NCBI RefSeq assembly: GCF_012184385.1
Contig: NZ_VSRL01000027.1
Location: 1 to 60,253 of the forward strand
Length of the DNA: 60,253 bases
Direction: 5' to 3'
DNA from: Lentzea indica
GTDB lineage: Bacteria; Actinomycetota; Actinomycetes; Mycobacteriales; Pseudonocardiaceae
Shown here piece after piece: positions 27,156 to 37,051 of this stretch. A program made the position numbers and the translations under genes. The notes under the pieces are model-generated. The model was given only the letters and a program-made list of their open reading frames with translations. It had not been told where the DNA came from and made no database searches. The stretch's first letter is position 1; every line of letters starts with the position of its first letter.

Positions 27156-27172
27156 GTCCTAAAGGTTAGGAC
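27156..27172. promoter_or_regulatory. Palindrome upstream of S8 protease 1
   Basis: GTCCTAA (27156-27162) and TTAGGAC (27166-27172) are perfect 7-bp arms with a 3-base centre. The site lies 74 bases upstream of the protease start and 20 bases after the stop of protease 2. It is a candidate operator. Confidence 0.45.
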
Positions 27173-27191
27173 GAACCTGTGTTTTCACCAT

Positions 27192-28265
27192 TCACAGTGA
27201 CGGCGGCCAGTAAAGAATACGAGTGACGGGTGGTGTCCCCGGAGTGCCCGTGGTAACCAATGCGCGCTCGACCTGTGCGGGTGTGGCTGCCCGGTTGAAC
27301 TCCAGGTACCTGGCCGCGACACCGGCCGCGTGCGGTGCCGCCATCGAGGTGCCTGAGATGGTGTTCGTGGCGGTGTCTCCGGTGTTCCAGGTGGACGGAA
27401 TGCTGACGCCAGGAGCCCAGATGTCCACCAGCGGACCGAAGTTCGACGACGACGACTTGGTGTCGGTCTGCGTCAACGCGCCCACGCAGATCGCCTGGGA
27501 AACCCGCTGGGGCGACGAGTTGCCGGGATCGGTGTTGCTGCCGCCGGCCGCGACCGTGTACGAGACACCGGAAGCGATCGAACGCCGGACCGCGTCGTCC
27601 AGAGCGGCGGAAGCGCTGCCGCCCAGCGACATGTTGGCCACCGCGGGCTTCACGGCGTTGCGGGTCACCCAGTCCACGCCCGCGATGACACCGGAGATCG
27701 TGCCGCTGCCCTGACCGTTCAGCACCCGCACGCCCCAGACCGTGGCGCGCTTGGCAACACCGTACGTCGTGCCCGCGGCGATGCCGGCGACGTGCGTGCC
27801 GTGGCCGTTGTCGTCCTGCGCGACCGCGTCGTTGTCGACGGTGTCCCAGCCGTTGCGGGCGCGGCCGCCGAAGTCGGTGTGCGTCACGCGAATGCCGGTG
27901 TCGATCACGTAGATGTTCACGCCGCGACCGGTGCTGGTGTAGGAGTACTTCTTGTCCAACGGCAACGCGCGCTGGTCGATCCGGTCCAGACCCCACGGCG
28001 GGTTGAGCTGCGTGCTGTTGGCGTGCACGATCCCGTCACGTTCCACATGGGACACGTTCGGGTCTGCCTTCATCCGCTTGACTTCAGCGGCTGTCAGCCG
28101 GGCGCTGAAACCGTTGAAAACACTGGTGTACCGGTGCTCCACCGCACCGCTGAACGACGACACAGCTCCGTCGCGAAGGACCACGATGTACGAGGACGTG
28201 GCCGCGGACGCCGGGGCGACCACGACCATTGCCGCCAGGGCGGCGACTCCCAGCAGGGCTCTCAC
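27192..28265 (-). CDS. Secreted S8 serine protease homologue 2 (oxyanion Asn replaced by Gly)
   Basis: A 357-residue paralogue. Signal peptide [18 protein letters not shown], a short I9-like propeptide ([11 protein letters not shown]), then the S8 domain. Asp is in [11 protein letters not shown], His in [10 protein letters not shown], Ser in [12 protein letters not shown]. The oxyanion position reads VAAGGSNTD, so the Asn present in both neighbours is Gly. The codon is GGC and cannot be explained by a frameshift. GTG 28265 is the start, with AAGGAAG seven bases upstream. It may be poorly active, or a non-hydrolytic homologue. Confidence 0.9.
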   Translation of the reverse strand: MRALLGVAALAAMVVVAPASAATSSYIVVLRDGAVSSFSGAVEHRYTSVFNGFSARLTAAEVKRMKADPNVSHVERDGIVHANSTQLNPPWGLDRIDQRALPLDKKYSYTSTGRGVNIYVIDTGIRVTHTDFGGRARNGWDTVDNDAVAQDDNGHGTHVAGIAAGTTYGVAKRATVWGVRVLNGQGSGTISGVIAGVDWVTRNAVKPAVANMSLGGSASAALDDAVRRSIASGVSYTVAAGGSNTDPGNSSPQRVSQAICVGALTQTDTKSSSSNFGPLVDIWAPGVSIPSTWNTGDTATNTISGTSMAAPHAAGVAARYLEFNRAATPAQVERALVTTGTPGTPPVTRILYWPPSL

Positions 28266-28308
28266 AGGGAACTTCCTTTCGTTCTCCCAAAAATTGGGGC
28301 AGGGAAAA

Positions 28309-28337
28309 CGGCCCCGGCTCGAAGGGAGCCGGGGCCG
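28309..28337 (-). terminator. Rho-independent terminator after S8 protease 3
   Basis: Arms CGGCCCCGGCTC (28309-28320) and GAGCCGGGGCCG (28326-28337) form a 12-bp stem with a 5-base loop. On the minus strand it is followed by TTTT. It separates protease 3 from protease 2, implying that protease 2 has its own promoter. Confidence 0.85.
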
Positions 28338-28355
28338 CACATCTCAGGGTTCTGC

Positions 28356-29519
28356 TCAGCTGGTCGGCGCCCAGTACAGGAGCCTCGTCGTCGTGCCGGC
28401 GCCCGGGTTGGTCACCTTGCCGTTGGTGGCGTTGGAGGTGATCGCGGTCGAGACCTGCGCGGGCGTCACGTTGCGGTTGCCCTGCAGGTACCTGGCCACC
28501 ACGCCGGCGACGTGCGGCGTCGCCATCGAGGTGCCGGAGATGGTGTTCGTGGCGGTGTCACTGGTGTTCCACGCGGACGTGATGTCGCGGCCAGGAGCGA
28601 ACACGTCGACAACCGGGCCGTAGTTGGAGAACGACGACCGCGCGTCGTTGCGGTCGGTCGATCCCACGGTGATCGCCGCGCCGACGCGTGCGGGCGAGGT
28701 GTTGGCGGCGTTGGTGTTCGCGTTGCCGGCCGCGACCGCGAACGTGACGCCGCGCGTGATCGCGCCCTGCACGGCGCTGTCGAGCGAGGCGTTCGCGCCG
28801 CCACCGAGCGACATGTTCGCCACCGCGGGCTTGACGTGGTTCGCGGCCACCCAGTTGATGCCCGCGTTGACGCCGGCGAGCGTGCCGGAGCCCTGGTTGT
28901 TGAGCACGCGCACCGCGATGATGTTCGTCGCCTTGGCCACGCCGTACTGCGAGCCCGCGATGGTGCCGGCGACGTGCGTGCCGTGACCCTCGCAGTCCTG
29001 CGCGACGGCGTCGTTGTCGACGAAGTCGCGGCCGTTCTTCGCGCGGCCGCCGAACGTCTGGTGGCTGATCCGGACGCCGGTGTCGATGACGTAGGCGTTC
29101 ACGCCGGAGCCGGTGGTGTTGTAGGTGTAGCGCTGGTCGAGCGGCAGGTTGCGCTGGTCGATCCGGTCCAGGCCCCACGACGGCGGGTTGACCTGCGTGG
29201 CCTGGATGCTGAGCACCTGGTCGCGTTCCACGTACTCGACCGAGGGGTCAGCGGCGAGTCTGCGGGCCTGGGCGTCCGACATCTTGACCGAGAAGCCCTT
29301 GAAGACGGTGTCGTACACGTATCCGACCTGGCCACCGAAGCGTGCACCGAGAGTCGCTGCGCTCGCGGTGACCCTGTTGTCCTTCAGCTTCACGACGAAG
29401 CTGCCGGGGATGTTGTTCGCGCCCTCGAACGTGCGGATCTCGCCGACGGCGGCGGACGCGGGTGCCGCGAAGGCAGCGATCATGATCGCAGAGCCCAGCA
29501 GGGTTGCTGTCTTGCGCAT
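28356..29519 (-). CDS. Secreted subtilisin-like S8 serine protease 3
   Basis: A 387-residue preproprotease, closest to protease 1. The signal peptide ends near PASAAV. The I9 propeptide spans about residues 35-115 (SFVVKLKDN to [10 protein letters not shown]). The catalytic residues are Asp in [11 protein letters not shown], His in [11 protein letters not shown] with the proteinase K-type Cys beside it, Asn in [10 protein letters not shown] and Ser in [16 protein letters not shown] 29519 has AGGA seven bases upstream. It is transcribed from a promoter in the 179-base region shared with the divergent helix-turn-helix gene and ends at a strong terminator. Confidence 0.94.
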   Translation of the reverse strand: MRKTATLLGSAIMIAAFAAPASAAVGEIRTFEGANNIPGSFVVKLKDNRVTASAATLGARFGGQVGYVYDTVFKGFSVKMSDAQARRLAADPSVEYVERDQVLSIQATQVNPPSWGLDRIDQRNLPLDQRYTYNTTGSGVNAYVIDTGVRISHQTFGGRAKNGRDFVDNDAVAQDCEGHGTHVAGTIAGSQYGVAKATNIIAVRVLNNQGSGTLAGVNAGINWVAANHVKPAVANMSLGGGANASLDSAVQGAITRGVTFAVAAGNANTNAANTSPARVGAAITVGSTDRNDARSSFSNYGPVVDVFAPGRDITSAWNTSDTATNTISGTSMATPHVAGVVARYLQGNRNVTPAQVSTAITSNATNGKVTNPGAGTTTRLLYWAPTS

Positions 29520-29560
29520 TGCGTAGTCCTGTTCGTCGCAGGGATGCTCAGGAACCCAAT

Positions 29561-29588
29561 CGGGACTATTGGCGGCGTAATAGACCCG
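29561..29588. promoter_or_regulatory. Imperfect inverted repeat in the divergent protease/HTH promoter
   Basis: CGGGACTATT (29561-29570) and AATAGACCCG (29579-29588) pair with one mismatch over 10 bases around an 8-base centre. It lies 42 bases upstream of protease 3 and 110 bases upstream of the divergent XRE-like regulator gene, so it could be that regulator's operator (inference). Confidence 0.4.
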
Positions 29589-29698
29589 AGATCTGAACTT
29601 TCCGGGTTTCCCACCGGCCCGAAACCGCCGATCGGCTGTACCGCGTTCCCTTTGCTGCCGATAGCCTTCCGACCTTGACCCCGTGAAACGGAGGGGTG

Positions 29699-30601
29699 AT
29701 GCTGACGATTTACCCACCGCGCGAGGAGCTCGCCGACCTGTTGGTGACGGGTCCGTTCGCGGACGCGTTGCGGGTCGCGATCCAGGTGCGGGGTCTCAGC
29801 CTGGAACGGTTGCAGCACCGCCTGCGGCTGCGGGGCGCGCCGATCAGCGTGACGGCCCTGAGCTACTGGCAGTCGGGAAGACGCAGACCCGAGCGGCCGG
29901 AGTCCTTGATGGCTCTCGCGCACCTCGAAGACGTGCTCGGACTGCCTCAGGCGGCTCTCAGCCGTCTGCTGGGCCCACCGCGGCCACGTGGACGTTCCCG
30001 CAGGCGGGAGCTGTCGTCCCGGGCCCAGTGGGACGGGTCCGGGCTGGTGCTGACCGCCCAGCACGACCGGGTCGACGTCGCACCCTGCGGCGGGGTGCGC
30101 GGCGTCCGATCGCGACAGGTCATGCAGGCGAGGACGGCCGATGTGGACCGCTGGATCCTGTGCCAGGAAACGGGTTCGGCGCAGCCCGCGCTGACCGCCG
30201 TCCGTTCGTGCCGGGTCGGCCGGATCGCCCGTGAACGCACGAACGGAGTGCTCGTCGCGGAGCTGTTGTTCGACGAACCGATGGCCGCGGGAGACTCGAT
30301 CGCGATCGAGTACGAATTGATCTATCCACATCCGACGGTCGAGCACACGCATTTCCGCCGGTTCGCCGAACGGGTGCACGACTACGTGCTGGAGATCAAA
30401 TTCCCGGCCGAGTCCCCTCCCGCTTCCTGCGAGCAATTCGCGTCAGGTCCGGCGGGAACGGAAATGTTCGGCGGCGCGCGCCCGGCACCGGTGGACGCCT
30501 GGGGCTACGCGCACGCCGCCGCGCTCGACTTCGGGCCGGGCCTCTACGGGATGCGCTGGACCGTGGCGGCGAACGCCTCCGGGTCGTCGAGCCAAGGGTA
30601 G
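29699..30601 (+). CDS. XRE-like helix-turn-helix regulator with C-terminal sensor domain
   Basis: A 300-residue protein. Residues about 20-90 form a helix-turn-helix of XRE type with actinobacterial features: [14 protein letters not shown], then [19 protein letters not shown] and [12 protein letters not shown]. The remaining 200 residues form a beta-rich domain of unknown family ([22 protein letters not shown]). ATG 29699 has GGAGG four to five bases upstream. It is divergent from secreted S8 protease 3 and may control it. Its last 58 bases overlap the convergent hydrolase gene. Confidence 0.72.
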   Translation: MLTIYPPREELADLLVTGPFADALRVAIQVRGLSLERLQHRLRLRGAPISVTALSYWQSGRRRPERPESLMALAHLEDVLGLPQAALSRLLGPPRPRGRSRRRELSSRAQWDGSGLVLTAQHDRVDVAPCGGVRGVRSRQVMQARTADVDRWILCQETGSAQPALTAVRSCRVGRIARERTNGVLVAELLFDEPMAAGDSIAIEYELIYPHPTVEHTHFRRFAERVHDYVLEIKFPAESPPASCEQFASGPAGTEMFGGARPAPVDAWGYAHAAALDFGPGLYGMRWTVAANASGSSSQG

Positions 30602-31347
30602 TGACCGGCTCCCGGCTGGACGACGAGCTGTGCGCGCGGGAAGAAGTCCGCGTACTCCTGCGCGCGCTTGGGCGGCAGTGACACGTCCAGCTCACCGGCC
30701 AGCAGAAGCGTTGGCACGTCAAGGGATTTGATCTGTTCGCGGACCTGCTCGGGGTCGAAGGCGCCCTCGGCGTAGTAGCCCCTGGCGGCGTCGTCGTTGC
30801 GCGGGTGGTCGTCGAGCTGCCGCGCCTGGGCGTCCCAGCGGCCGTGCAGGAACGGGGTGATCCCCTTGAACGCCTCCGGCGTGAAGTTGCCCGCCCAGAT
30901 CTGCTGGAACGCCGCGTAAGCCTGCTCGAACCACGGCTCGGCGTGCCGCTGCTCCGCGATCTCCCTGCGGTCCGCGTCGGTGACGTCGATGCCGGCGACG
31001 CGCGGGCTCGGCGTGATCAGCACGAGCTCCTTGACGTGCCGCGGAAATCGCGTCGCGTAGAGGATCGCGAGGGTGCCGCCCGCCGAGTGGCCGAGCAGGC
31101 TGATCACGTCGAGGCCGAGGTGGCGGCGCAGTGCCTCGACGTCGTCGACCTGACGATCGACGCGGTAGTCGTCCGCTTCCGCCGATTCGCCGGTGCCGCG
31201 CAGGTCGAGCCTGAGCACGTTCCCGAGCGGCAGGCCACCCAGGTAGGACGACGCCTGCATCGGCCCGCCGGGCAGGCAGATCAGAGGATCCGGACCTTCC
31301 CCGTGGTAGGCCAGCGTGACGCCGTCTGAAGTTGTGAAGGTCCCCAT
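30544..31347 (-). CDS. Alpha/beta hydrolase (proline iminopeptidase-like)
   Basis: A 267-residue alpha/beta-hydrolase. The oxyanion region is LICLPGGPM, the nucleophile elbow GHSAGG, the acid Asp in LLAGELDVS and the catalytic His in [14 protein letters not shown] and the cap arrangement resemble proline iminopeptidases, but the substrate is not certain. ATG 31347 (MGTFTTSDGV) was chosen over an upstream start with no support. It lies 55 bases after the acyl-CoA dehydrogenase gene on the same strand and may be the tail of that operon. Confidence 0.85.
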   Translation of the reverse strand: MGTFTTSDGVTLAYHGEGPDPLICLPGGPMQASSYLGGLPLGNVLRLDLRGTGESAEADDYRVDRQVDDVEALRRHLGLDVISLLGHSAGGTLAILYATRFPRHVKELVLITPSPRVAGIDVTDADRREIAEQRHAEPWFEQAYAAFQQIWAGNFTPEAFKGITPFLHGRWDAQARQLDDHPRNDDAARGYYAEGAFDPEQVREQIKSLDVPTLLLAGELDVSLPPKRAQEYADFFPRAQLVVQPGAGHYPWLDDPEAFAATVQRIP

Positions 31348-31402
31348 GCCGCGAGGATAGGTGGTTGCGGCCGCCGGAACGGCCACAACCACTCACGAGC
31401 TC

Positions 31403-32542
31403 TCAGTAGCTGCGGGGCAGCTTGAGCGAGTTCTGCGCGACGAAGTTGAGGACCATCTCCCGCGAGACGGGCGCGATGCGGGAGAGCCGGGACATGCCGA
31501 GCATCGACGCCAGCCCGAACTCGGAGGTCAGCCCGTTGCCGCCGTGGGTCTGGATCGCCTGGTCGACGGCAGCCGCGATGGCCTCGCCCGCCGCGTACTT
31601 GGCCATGTTCGCGGCCTCGCCCGCGTCCTTGTCGCGGCCGGAGTCGTAGAGCGCCGCCGCCTTCTGCGTCATCAGCCTGGCCAGCTCGATCTCGATGTGG
31701 ATCTTCGCGAGCGGATGCGCGAGACCCTGGTGAGACCCGATCGGGCTCTCCCAGACCGTGCGCTGCTGGGCGTAAGTGACGGCCTTGCTGATCGCCAGGC
31801 GCGCCGAGCCGGTCGCCATGCTCGCGCCCATGATCCGTTCGGGGTTGAGACCGGCGAAGACCTGCAGCAGACCCTGGTCCGGTGACCCGACGACGGCATC
31901 GGAAGGCAGCCGCACGTCGTCGAAGAACAGCGTGAACTGCTTCTCCGGCGCCACCAGGTCCATCTCGATCTGGTGCCACGTGAAGCCCTCGGTGTTCGTG
32001 GAGACGATCACGAGCACCGGCCCTGTCTTCTGGATCGCCACCACGAGCACGGCGTCGACCTCGTCGATGCCGGAGATGAACGTCTTGGTGCCCTTGAGGA
32101 TCCAGTCGTCGCCGTCGCGCAGGACGTGCGTCTTGAGCTGGTGCGCGTTGGATCCCGCGTCGGGCTCGGTGATCGCGAACGCCATCTTGAGCGTGCCGTC
32201 CGCGAAGCCGGGCAGCCACTTGGACTTCTGCTCGCTCGTGCCGAACCTGGCGATCACCGTGGCACAGATGGCGGGTGACACCACCATGAGCAGCAACGGA
32301 CATCCCGCCGCCGCCAGCTCCTCGCACACCGCCGCGAGGTCGCCGATGCCACCGCCACCACCGCCGTACTCCTCTGGCACGGCCACGCCGAGGTAGCCGA
32401 GCTTGCCCGCTTCCTCCCACAGCTCGGTGGTCTTCTCCCCCGACCTGGACTTGGCGACGAAGTACTCGGTGCCGTACTTGGCACCCAGCTCGGAAACGGC
32501 CTTCCGCAGCGCGATCCGCTCTTCGGACTCGACGAAGCTCAC
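31403..32542 (-). CDS. Acyl-CoA dehydrogenase (second of operon)
   Basis: A 379-residue FAD-dependent acyl-CoA dehydrogenase. FAD and substrate motifs are FAITEPDAGSNAH and KGTKTFISG. The catalytic Glu appears to be on helix G in AGLNPERIMGA, as in isovaleryl- and long-chain enzymes, not in the later position of short-chain enzymes. The C-terminus has QTHGGNGLTSEFG. The GTG at 32542 overlaps the stop of the carboxylase alpha gene (GTGA). It is the last definite gene of the overlapping catabolic operon beginning with TetR. Confidence 0.92.
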   Translation of the reverse strand: MSFVESEERIALRKAVSELGAKYGTEYFVAKSRSGEKTTELWEEAGKLGYLGVAVPEEYGGGGGGIGDLAAVCEELAAAGCPLLLMVVSPAICATVIARFGTSEQKSKWLPGFADGTLKMAFAITEPDAGSNAHQLKTHVLRDGDDWILKGTKTFISGIDEVDAVLVVAIQKTGPVLVIVSTNTEGFTWHQIEMDLVAPEKQFTLFFDDVRLPSDAVVGSPDQGLLQVFAGLNPERIMGASMATGSARLAISKAVTYAQQRTVWESPIGSHQGLAHPLAKIHIEIELARLMTQKAAALYDSGRDKDAGEAANMAKYAAGEAIAAAVDQAIQTHGGNGLTSEFGLASMLGMSRLSRIAPVSREMVLNFVAQNSLKLPRSY

Positions 32543-34392
32543 TGGTCGTCTCCATTCTTTTCGGCCACCACGGCCAGGACGTCGCCCGCGTTGACCTGCT
32601 GGGCTTTCTCGACGAGAAGTTCGGTGACGGTGCCGGCGTTGTTCGCGAGCACGCGGTGTTCCATCTTCATGGCTTCCAGCACCAGGAGTTCGGCGCCGGC
32701 CTCGACCTGGTCGCCCTGGCTGACGCTGACCCTGACGACGGTGCCGGGCATCGGGGCGACGGTCGCGCCCGGCGCGAGCTTGGTCTCCGGTTCGGGGAAG
32801 CGCGGCACGGCCGTCAGCGACACCGAACGCGCGGAGAGTCGACCTCGACCAGATCGCCGTACCGGCTGACGTGGAACGGAGCGCGCACGCCGTCCAGGTC
32901 GAGGATCACGGTGTTCGCGGTCGCCTGCGCGGGGTCGTACTCGACCTCGACGAGCTCCTCACCGAACAGGAACTTCGCCTTCGGCCGCTGCGACCGCACG
33001 TTGCGCCAGCCGAGCGGCAGGTGCCCGATCTTGCGGCCGGCCGCCTGCGCGAGCGCGGCGGCGAGCGCAAACGGTTGCGGGTCAACGGACCGGGTGAACT
33101 CGTGCTCGGCGAGGAACCCGGTGTGCGTGTCACCGTTGAGGAACGCCTCGTGCCCGAGAACGTCGATGAGCAGCCGGCGGTTCGTGATCAGGCCGTGGAT
33201 CTGAGCGTTTTCCAGTGCCGTCACGAGCTTGCGGGCAGCGGCTGCGCGCGTCGGTGCATGCGCGATCACCTTGGCCAGCATGGGGTCGTAGTGCACGGAA
33301 ACGACCGAGCCGTCCTCGACACCGCTGTCGAGCCTGACGTCGCCGGGCACGTGGAACCTGTGCAGCGTGCCGCTCGCCGGGCGCCAGTCGTGGTCCGGGT
33401 CTTCCGCGTAGAGGCGGACCTCGATGGCGTGGCCCCGCGGTTCCGGCGCCACGGCGGGCAATGGAGCGCCTTCCGCGATCCGCAGCTGCCATTCGACGAG
33501 ATCCACGCCGTGGACCAGCTCGGTGACCGGGTGCTCGACCTGAAGCCTGGTGTTGACCTCCAGGAAGTGGAAGTCCTCGCCCTTCAGCATGAACTCGACG
33601 GTGCCCGCGCCGACGTACCCGATCGACTCGGCCGCCGCGGTCGCCGCCGCGAACAAACGCTTGCGGACGTCGTCGTTGACCGCCGGGCTCGGCGACTCCT
33701 CGACGATCTTCTGGTGCCGGCGCTGGATCGAGCACTCGCGTTCGCCGAGCGCCCAGACCGTGCCGTGGGTGTCTGCGAGGATCTGCACCTCGACGTGCCG
33801 CGCGTGCTCCAGCAGCGGCTCGCAGAACACCGTCGGGTCACCGAACGCCGACTCGGCCTCTCGTCGCGCGCTGGCCAGCGCGTCCGCGAACCGGCCTTCC
33901 CGCGGACGATCCGCATGCCACGCCGCCACCGCCCGCCGACGCCTTGATCAGCACCGGGAACTCGGTGACGGTCTCCGGGTCGAGTTCGGGCAGCGTCGGC
34001 ACGCCGGCGGCGGCCATCCGCTTCTTCGCGGCCACCTTGGAGCCCATCGCCTCGATCGAGTCCGGTTCGGGCCCGACCCAGGTCAGGCCGGCCGCCTGGA
34101 CCAACCTGGCGAAGTCGGCGTTCTCGGACAGGAAGCCGTAGCCGGGATGGACGGCATCCGCTCCCGCCTTGGTCGCGGCCTCCACGAGCAGGTCGCCGCG
34201 GAGATAGGTCTCGGTGGGGGACGCACCGGGAAGCCTGACCGCGAAGTCGGCTTCCTTGACGTGCGGGGCTTCGGCGTCCGGGTCGGAGAAGACCGCGACC
34301 GTGCGGATTCCGTTGGCCTGGCAGGTGCGGATGATCCGGCGGGCGATCTCGCCGCGGTTGGCGATCAGGAGTGTCTTGATCATGTCGCTCAC
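32539..34392 (-). CDS. Acyl-CoA carboxylase alpha subunit (biotin carboxylase + BCCP), frameshifted
   Basis: About 617 residues if three missing bases are restored. Biotin carboxylase start: KTLLIANRGEIARRI, then HPGYGFLSENADF and FPVLIKASAGGGG (34392 to about 33925). The next piece GMRIVR lies in a second frame, and ADALASARREAESAFGDP to SRYGDLVEVDSPR (32814 to about 33900) in a third. The biotinyl domain VLEAMKMEH (Lys carries biotin) is in 32539-32823. Each switch needs one missing base, near 33921-33925, 33898-33902 and 32822-32828. It carboxylates a branched acyl-CoA together with the beta subunit. The start overlaps the beta-subunit stop (GTGA). Either a pseudogene or, more likely, sequence error. 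Confidence 0.85.
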
Positions 34393-35939
34393 ATCCGGAA
34401 GACGCCGAAGCCGTCGGCGCCTTTGATCGGTCCACTGTGGACAGCGGAGAGACAGAGACCGAGGACGATCCTGGTGTCACGCGGATCGATCACGCCGTCG
34501 TCGTAGAGCTTCCCGGACAGGAACGGCGCCAGCGACTGCTCCTCGATCTGCGCCTTGACCATCTTGCGCATGGCGGCGTCGTGCTCCTCGTTGTACTCCT
34601 GCCCCTTCGCCGCGGCGGCCTGCCGCCCGACGATCGACAGCACGCCCGCGAGCTGCGCGGGCCCCATCACGGCCGACTTGGCGTTGGGCCAGGTGAACAG
34701 GAACCGCGGGTCGTACGCCCTGCCGCACATGCCGTAGTTGCCCGCGCCGTACGAAGCACCCATCGTGATCGTCAGGTGCGGCACCCGGCTGTTCGACACC
34801 GCGTTGATCATCATCGAGCCGTGCTTGACGATGCCGCCCTGCTCGTACTGGGCGCCGACCATGTAGCCCGTGGTGTTCTGCAGGAAGACGAGCGGTGTGT
34901 CGCTCTGGTTGGCGAGCTGGATGAACTGCGTGGCCTTCTGCGACTCCTCCGAGAACAGCACGCCGCGCGCGTTGGCGAGGATGCCGACCGGGTAGCCGTG
35001 GATCCTGGCCCAGCCGGTCACGAGGCTGGTGCCGTACAACGGCTTGAACTCGTCGAACAACGACGCGTCGACGAGCCTCGCGATGACGTCACGCGGGTCG
35101 AACGGCACCCGCTGGTCCTCGGAGACGAGGTCGAGGATGCTGTCGGCGTCGAACAGCGGCTCTTCCACCGGCGCGGGCTCTGGTCCCTGCTTCTTCCAGT
35201 TCAGCCTGGCGACCACGCGCCTGGCCAGCCGGATCGCGTCGGTCTCGTCCTCCGCCACGAAGTCGGCCAGCCCAGACGTGGCGCCGTGCATCGTCGCGCC
35301 GCCCAGCGACTCGTCGTCCGCGTCCTCGCCGGTCGCCATCTTGACCAGCGGTGGACCGCCCAGGAACACCTTCGACCGTTCCTTGATCATGATCACGTAG
35401 TCCGACATGCCCGGCACGTACGCACCGCCGGCCGTCGCGTTGCCGAACACCGCCGTGATCGTCGGGATGCCCGCCGCGCTGAGGCGCGTCAGGTCGCGGA
35501 ACGCCCGGCCGCCGGGGATGAAGATTTCGCTCTGCGTCGGCAGGTCCGCCCCGCCGGACTCGACGAGGCTGACCAGCGGCAACCGGTTCTGCAGCGCGAT
35601 GTCGTTGGCCCGCAGGGACTTCCGCAGCGTGTACGGGTTCGACGCGCCACCACGCACCGTCGGGTCGTTCGCGACGATCACGCACTCGACGCCTTCGATC
35701 CGCCCGATGCCGGTGACGACCGACGCGCCGACCGGGAAGTCCGTGCCCCACGCCGCGAGCGGCGACAGTTCCAGGAACGGGCTGTCCTCGTCGATGAGCA
35801 ATTCGACCCGTTCGCGGGCCAACAGCTTGCCGCGCCTGTGGTGCCGCTCGACGTACTTCGGCCCACCTCCCGCGAGCGCCTTGGCGTGCTCGGCGTCCAG
35901 CTCCGCGATCTTCGCGAGCAGCGCCTCCCTGTTGCCCAT
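34389..35939 (-). CDS. Acyl-CoA carboxylase beta subunit (carboxyltransferase)
   Basis: A 516-residue carboxyltransferase of the methylcrotonyl/geranyl-CoA carboxylase type. N-domain: ARERVELLIDEDSPFLELS and VECVIVANDPTVRGGA. C-domain: GVLFSEESQKATQFI, LVFLQNTTGYMVG and TMGASYGAGNYGMCGRAYDPRF. It accepts CO2 from biotin on the alpha subunit encoded next. With AtuA and two isovaleryl-type dehydrogenases in the operon, leucine or acyclic terpene breakdown is the best guess. The ATG at 35939 shares a base with the upstream TGA (TGATG). Confidence 0.93.
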   Translation of the reverse strand: MGNREALLAKIAELDAEHAKALAGGGPKYVERHHRRGKLLARERVELLIDEDSPFLELSPLAAWGTDFPVGASVVTGIGRIEGVECVIVANDPTVRGGASNPYTLRKSLRANDIALQNRLPLVSLVESGGADLPTQSEIFIPGGRAFRDLTRLSAAGIPTITAVFGNATAGGAYVPGMSDYVIMIKERSKVFLGGPPLVKMATGEDADDESLGGATMHGATSGLADFVAEDETDAIRLARRVVARLNWKKQGPEPAPVEEPLFDADSILDLVSEDQRVPFDPRDVIARLVDASLFDEFKPLYGTSLVTGWARIHGYPVGILANARGVLFSEESQKATQFIQLANQSDTPLVFLQNTTGYMVGAQYEQGGIVKHGSMMINAVSNSRVPHLTITMGASYGAGNYGMCGRAYDPRFLFTWPNAKSAVMGPAQLAGVLSIVGRQAAAAKGQEYNEEHDAAMRKMVKAQIEEQSLAPFLSGKLYDDGVIDPRDTRIVLGLCLSAVHSGPIKGADGFGVFRM

Positions 35940-37051
35940 CAGGCGAACCCCAATCGTCGTGCCGCGAGCTCGGTCATCACTTCACTCGCCCCGCCCCCGA
36001 TACCGAGGATGCGGGCGTCCCGGTAGTGACGCTCCACTTCGGACTCCCGCATGTATCCCATGCCACCGTGCAACTGCACCGCCGCGTCGACCACTTCCGA
36101 GCAGGCCTCGACAGCCGCGTTCTTCGCGAAGCAGACCTCGGTGACGCAGTCCTCACCGCGGTTGATCCGCGCCGCGACCTCTCGGGTGTAGGTCCGCGCC
36201 AGGTCGATCTTCTGCGCCATCGTGGCGAGCTTGTGGCCGACCACCTGGTTCTTGATCAGCGGCTTGCCGAACGTCTCCCGGTTGCGGGTCCACTCCACGG
36301 TCAGGTCGAGCGCCCGCTGCGCCGTCGCGTAGGCCTCGACCGCCATCGTGACGCGCTCGACCTGGAACTGCCGCATGATCAGCGCGAAGCCCTGGTTCTC
36401 CTCGCCCACCAGGTTCCTCACCGGCACCCGCACGTTGTCGAAGTGCAGTTCCGCGGTGTCGCTGCAGTGCCAGCCCATCTTGTCGAGCTTGCGGCGCGTG
36501 AAGCCGTCCTCGATGACGAGCAGCGAGATGCCCTTGTAGCCCTTCTCGCCGGTCCGCACCGCCGTCGTGACGAAGTCCGCCCTGCACCCGGAGGTGATGA
36601 ACGTCTTCTCACCGTTGACGACGTAGTGATCGCCGTCCCTGGTCGCCGTGGTCCTGATCGCCGCGACGTCGGATCCCGCGCCGGGCTCGGTGACCGCCAG
36701 GCTGCCGATCTTCTCGCCCCTGATGGCGGGCTTCGCGAACCGTTCGATCAGGTCCTCGTTCCCCGTCTGCCAGATGTGCGGGATCGCGATGCCGAGCGTG
36801 AACAGCGCCGCCATCAACCCCGACGAGCCGCCGGACTGGATGATCTCCTCGGTCAGCGCCACCGAGTCCAGCAGGTCGCCGTGCTCGAACCCGATGCCCA
36901 GCAGGTCCAGCTCGGCCGCTTTCTTGTGCAGCTCACGAGGAATCTCGCCGTCCCGCTCCCACTGACCGAGGTGCGGCACGATCTCGTTGCGCGTGAAGTC
37001 GCGGACGAGCTGCCTGAGCTCTTTCCGCTCGTACAGATCCTTCGTGATCAC
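35939..37051 (-). CDS. Acyl-CoA dehydrogenase (first of operon)
   Basis: A 370-residue acyl-CoA dehydrogenase. Motifs include LAVTEPGAGSDVA and VNGEKTFITSG for FAD/substrate binding, the helix-G Glu in MRQFQVERVTMA (isovaleryl/citronellyl-CoA dehydrogenase style) and VQLHGGMGYMRESEVERH. The late position that holds Glu in short-chain enzymes reads GIGGGASEVM, consistent with the helix-G base. GTG 37051 overlaps the upstream TGA by four bases (GTGA). A longer reading from 37297 enters the AtuA-related gene and is rejected. Confidence 0.93.
   Translation of the reverse strand: MITKDLYERKELRQLVRDFTRNEIVPHLGQWERDGEIPRELHKKAAELDLLGIGFEHGDLLDSVALTEEIIQSGGSSGLMAALFTLGIAIPHIWQTGNEDLIERFAKPAIRGEKIGSLAVTEPGAGSDVAAIRTTATRDGDHYVVNGEKTFITSGCRADFVTTAVRTGEKGYKGISLLVIEDGFTRRKLDKMGWHCSDTAELHFDNVRVPVRNLVGEENQGFALIMRQFQVERVTMAVEAYATAQRALDLTVEWTRNRETFGKPLIKNQVVGHKLATMAQKIDLARTYTREVAARINRGEDCVTEVCFAKNAAVEACSEVVDAAVQLHGGMGYMRESEVERHYRDARILGIGGGASEVMTELAARRLGFA

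Noticed and set aside
27792-29678. A 628-codon plus-strand open frame across two protease genes
   Set aside because: Antisense shadow of two clear S8 proteases, with low-complexity composition and no start signal.
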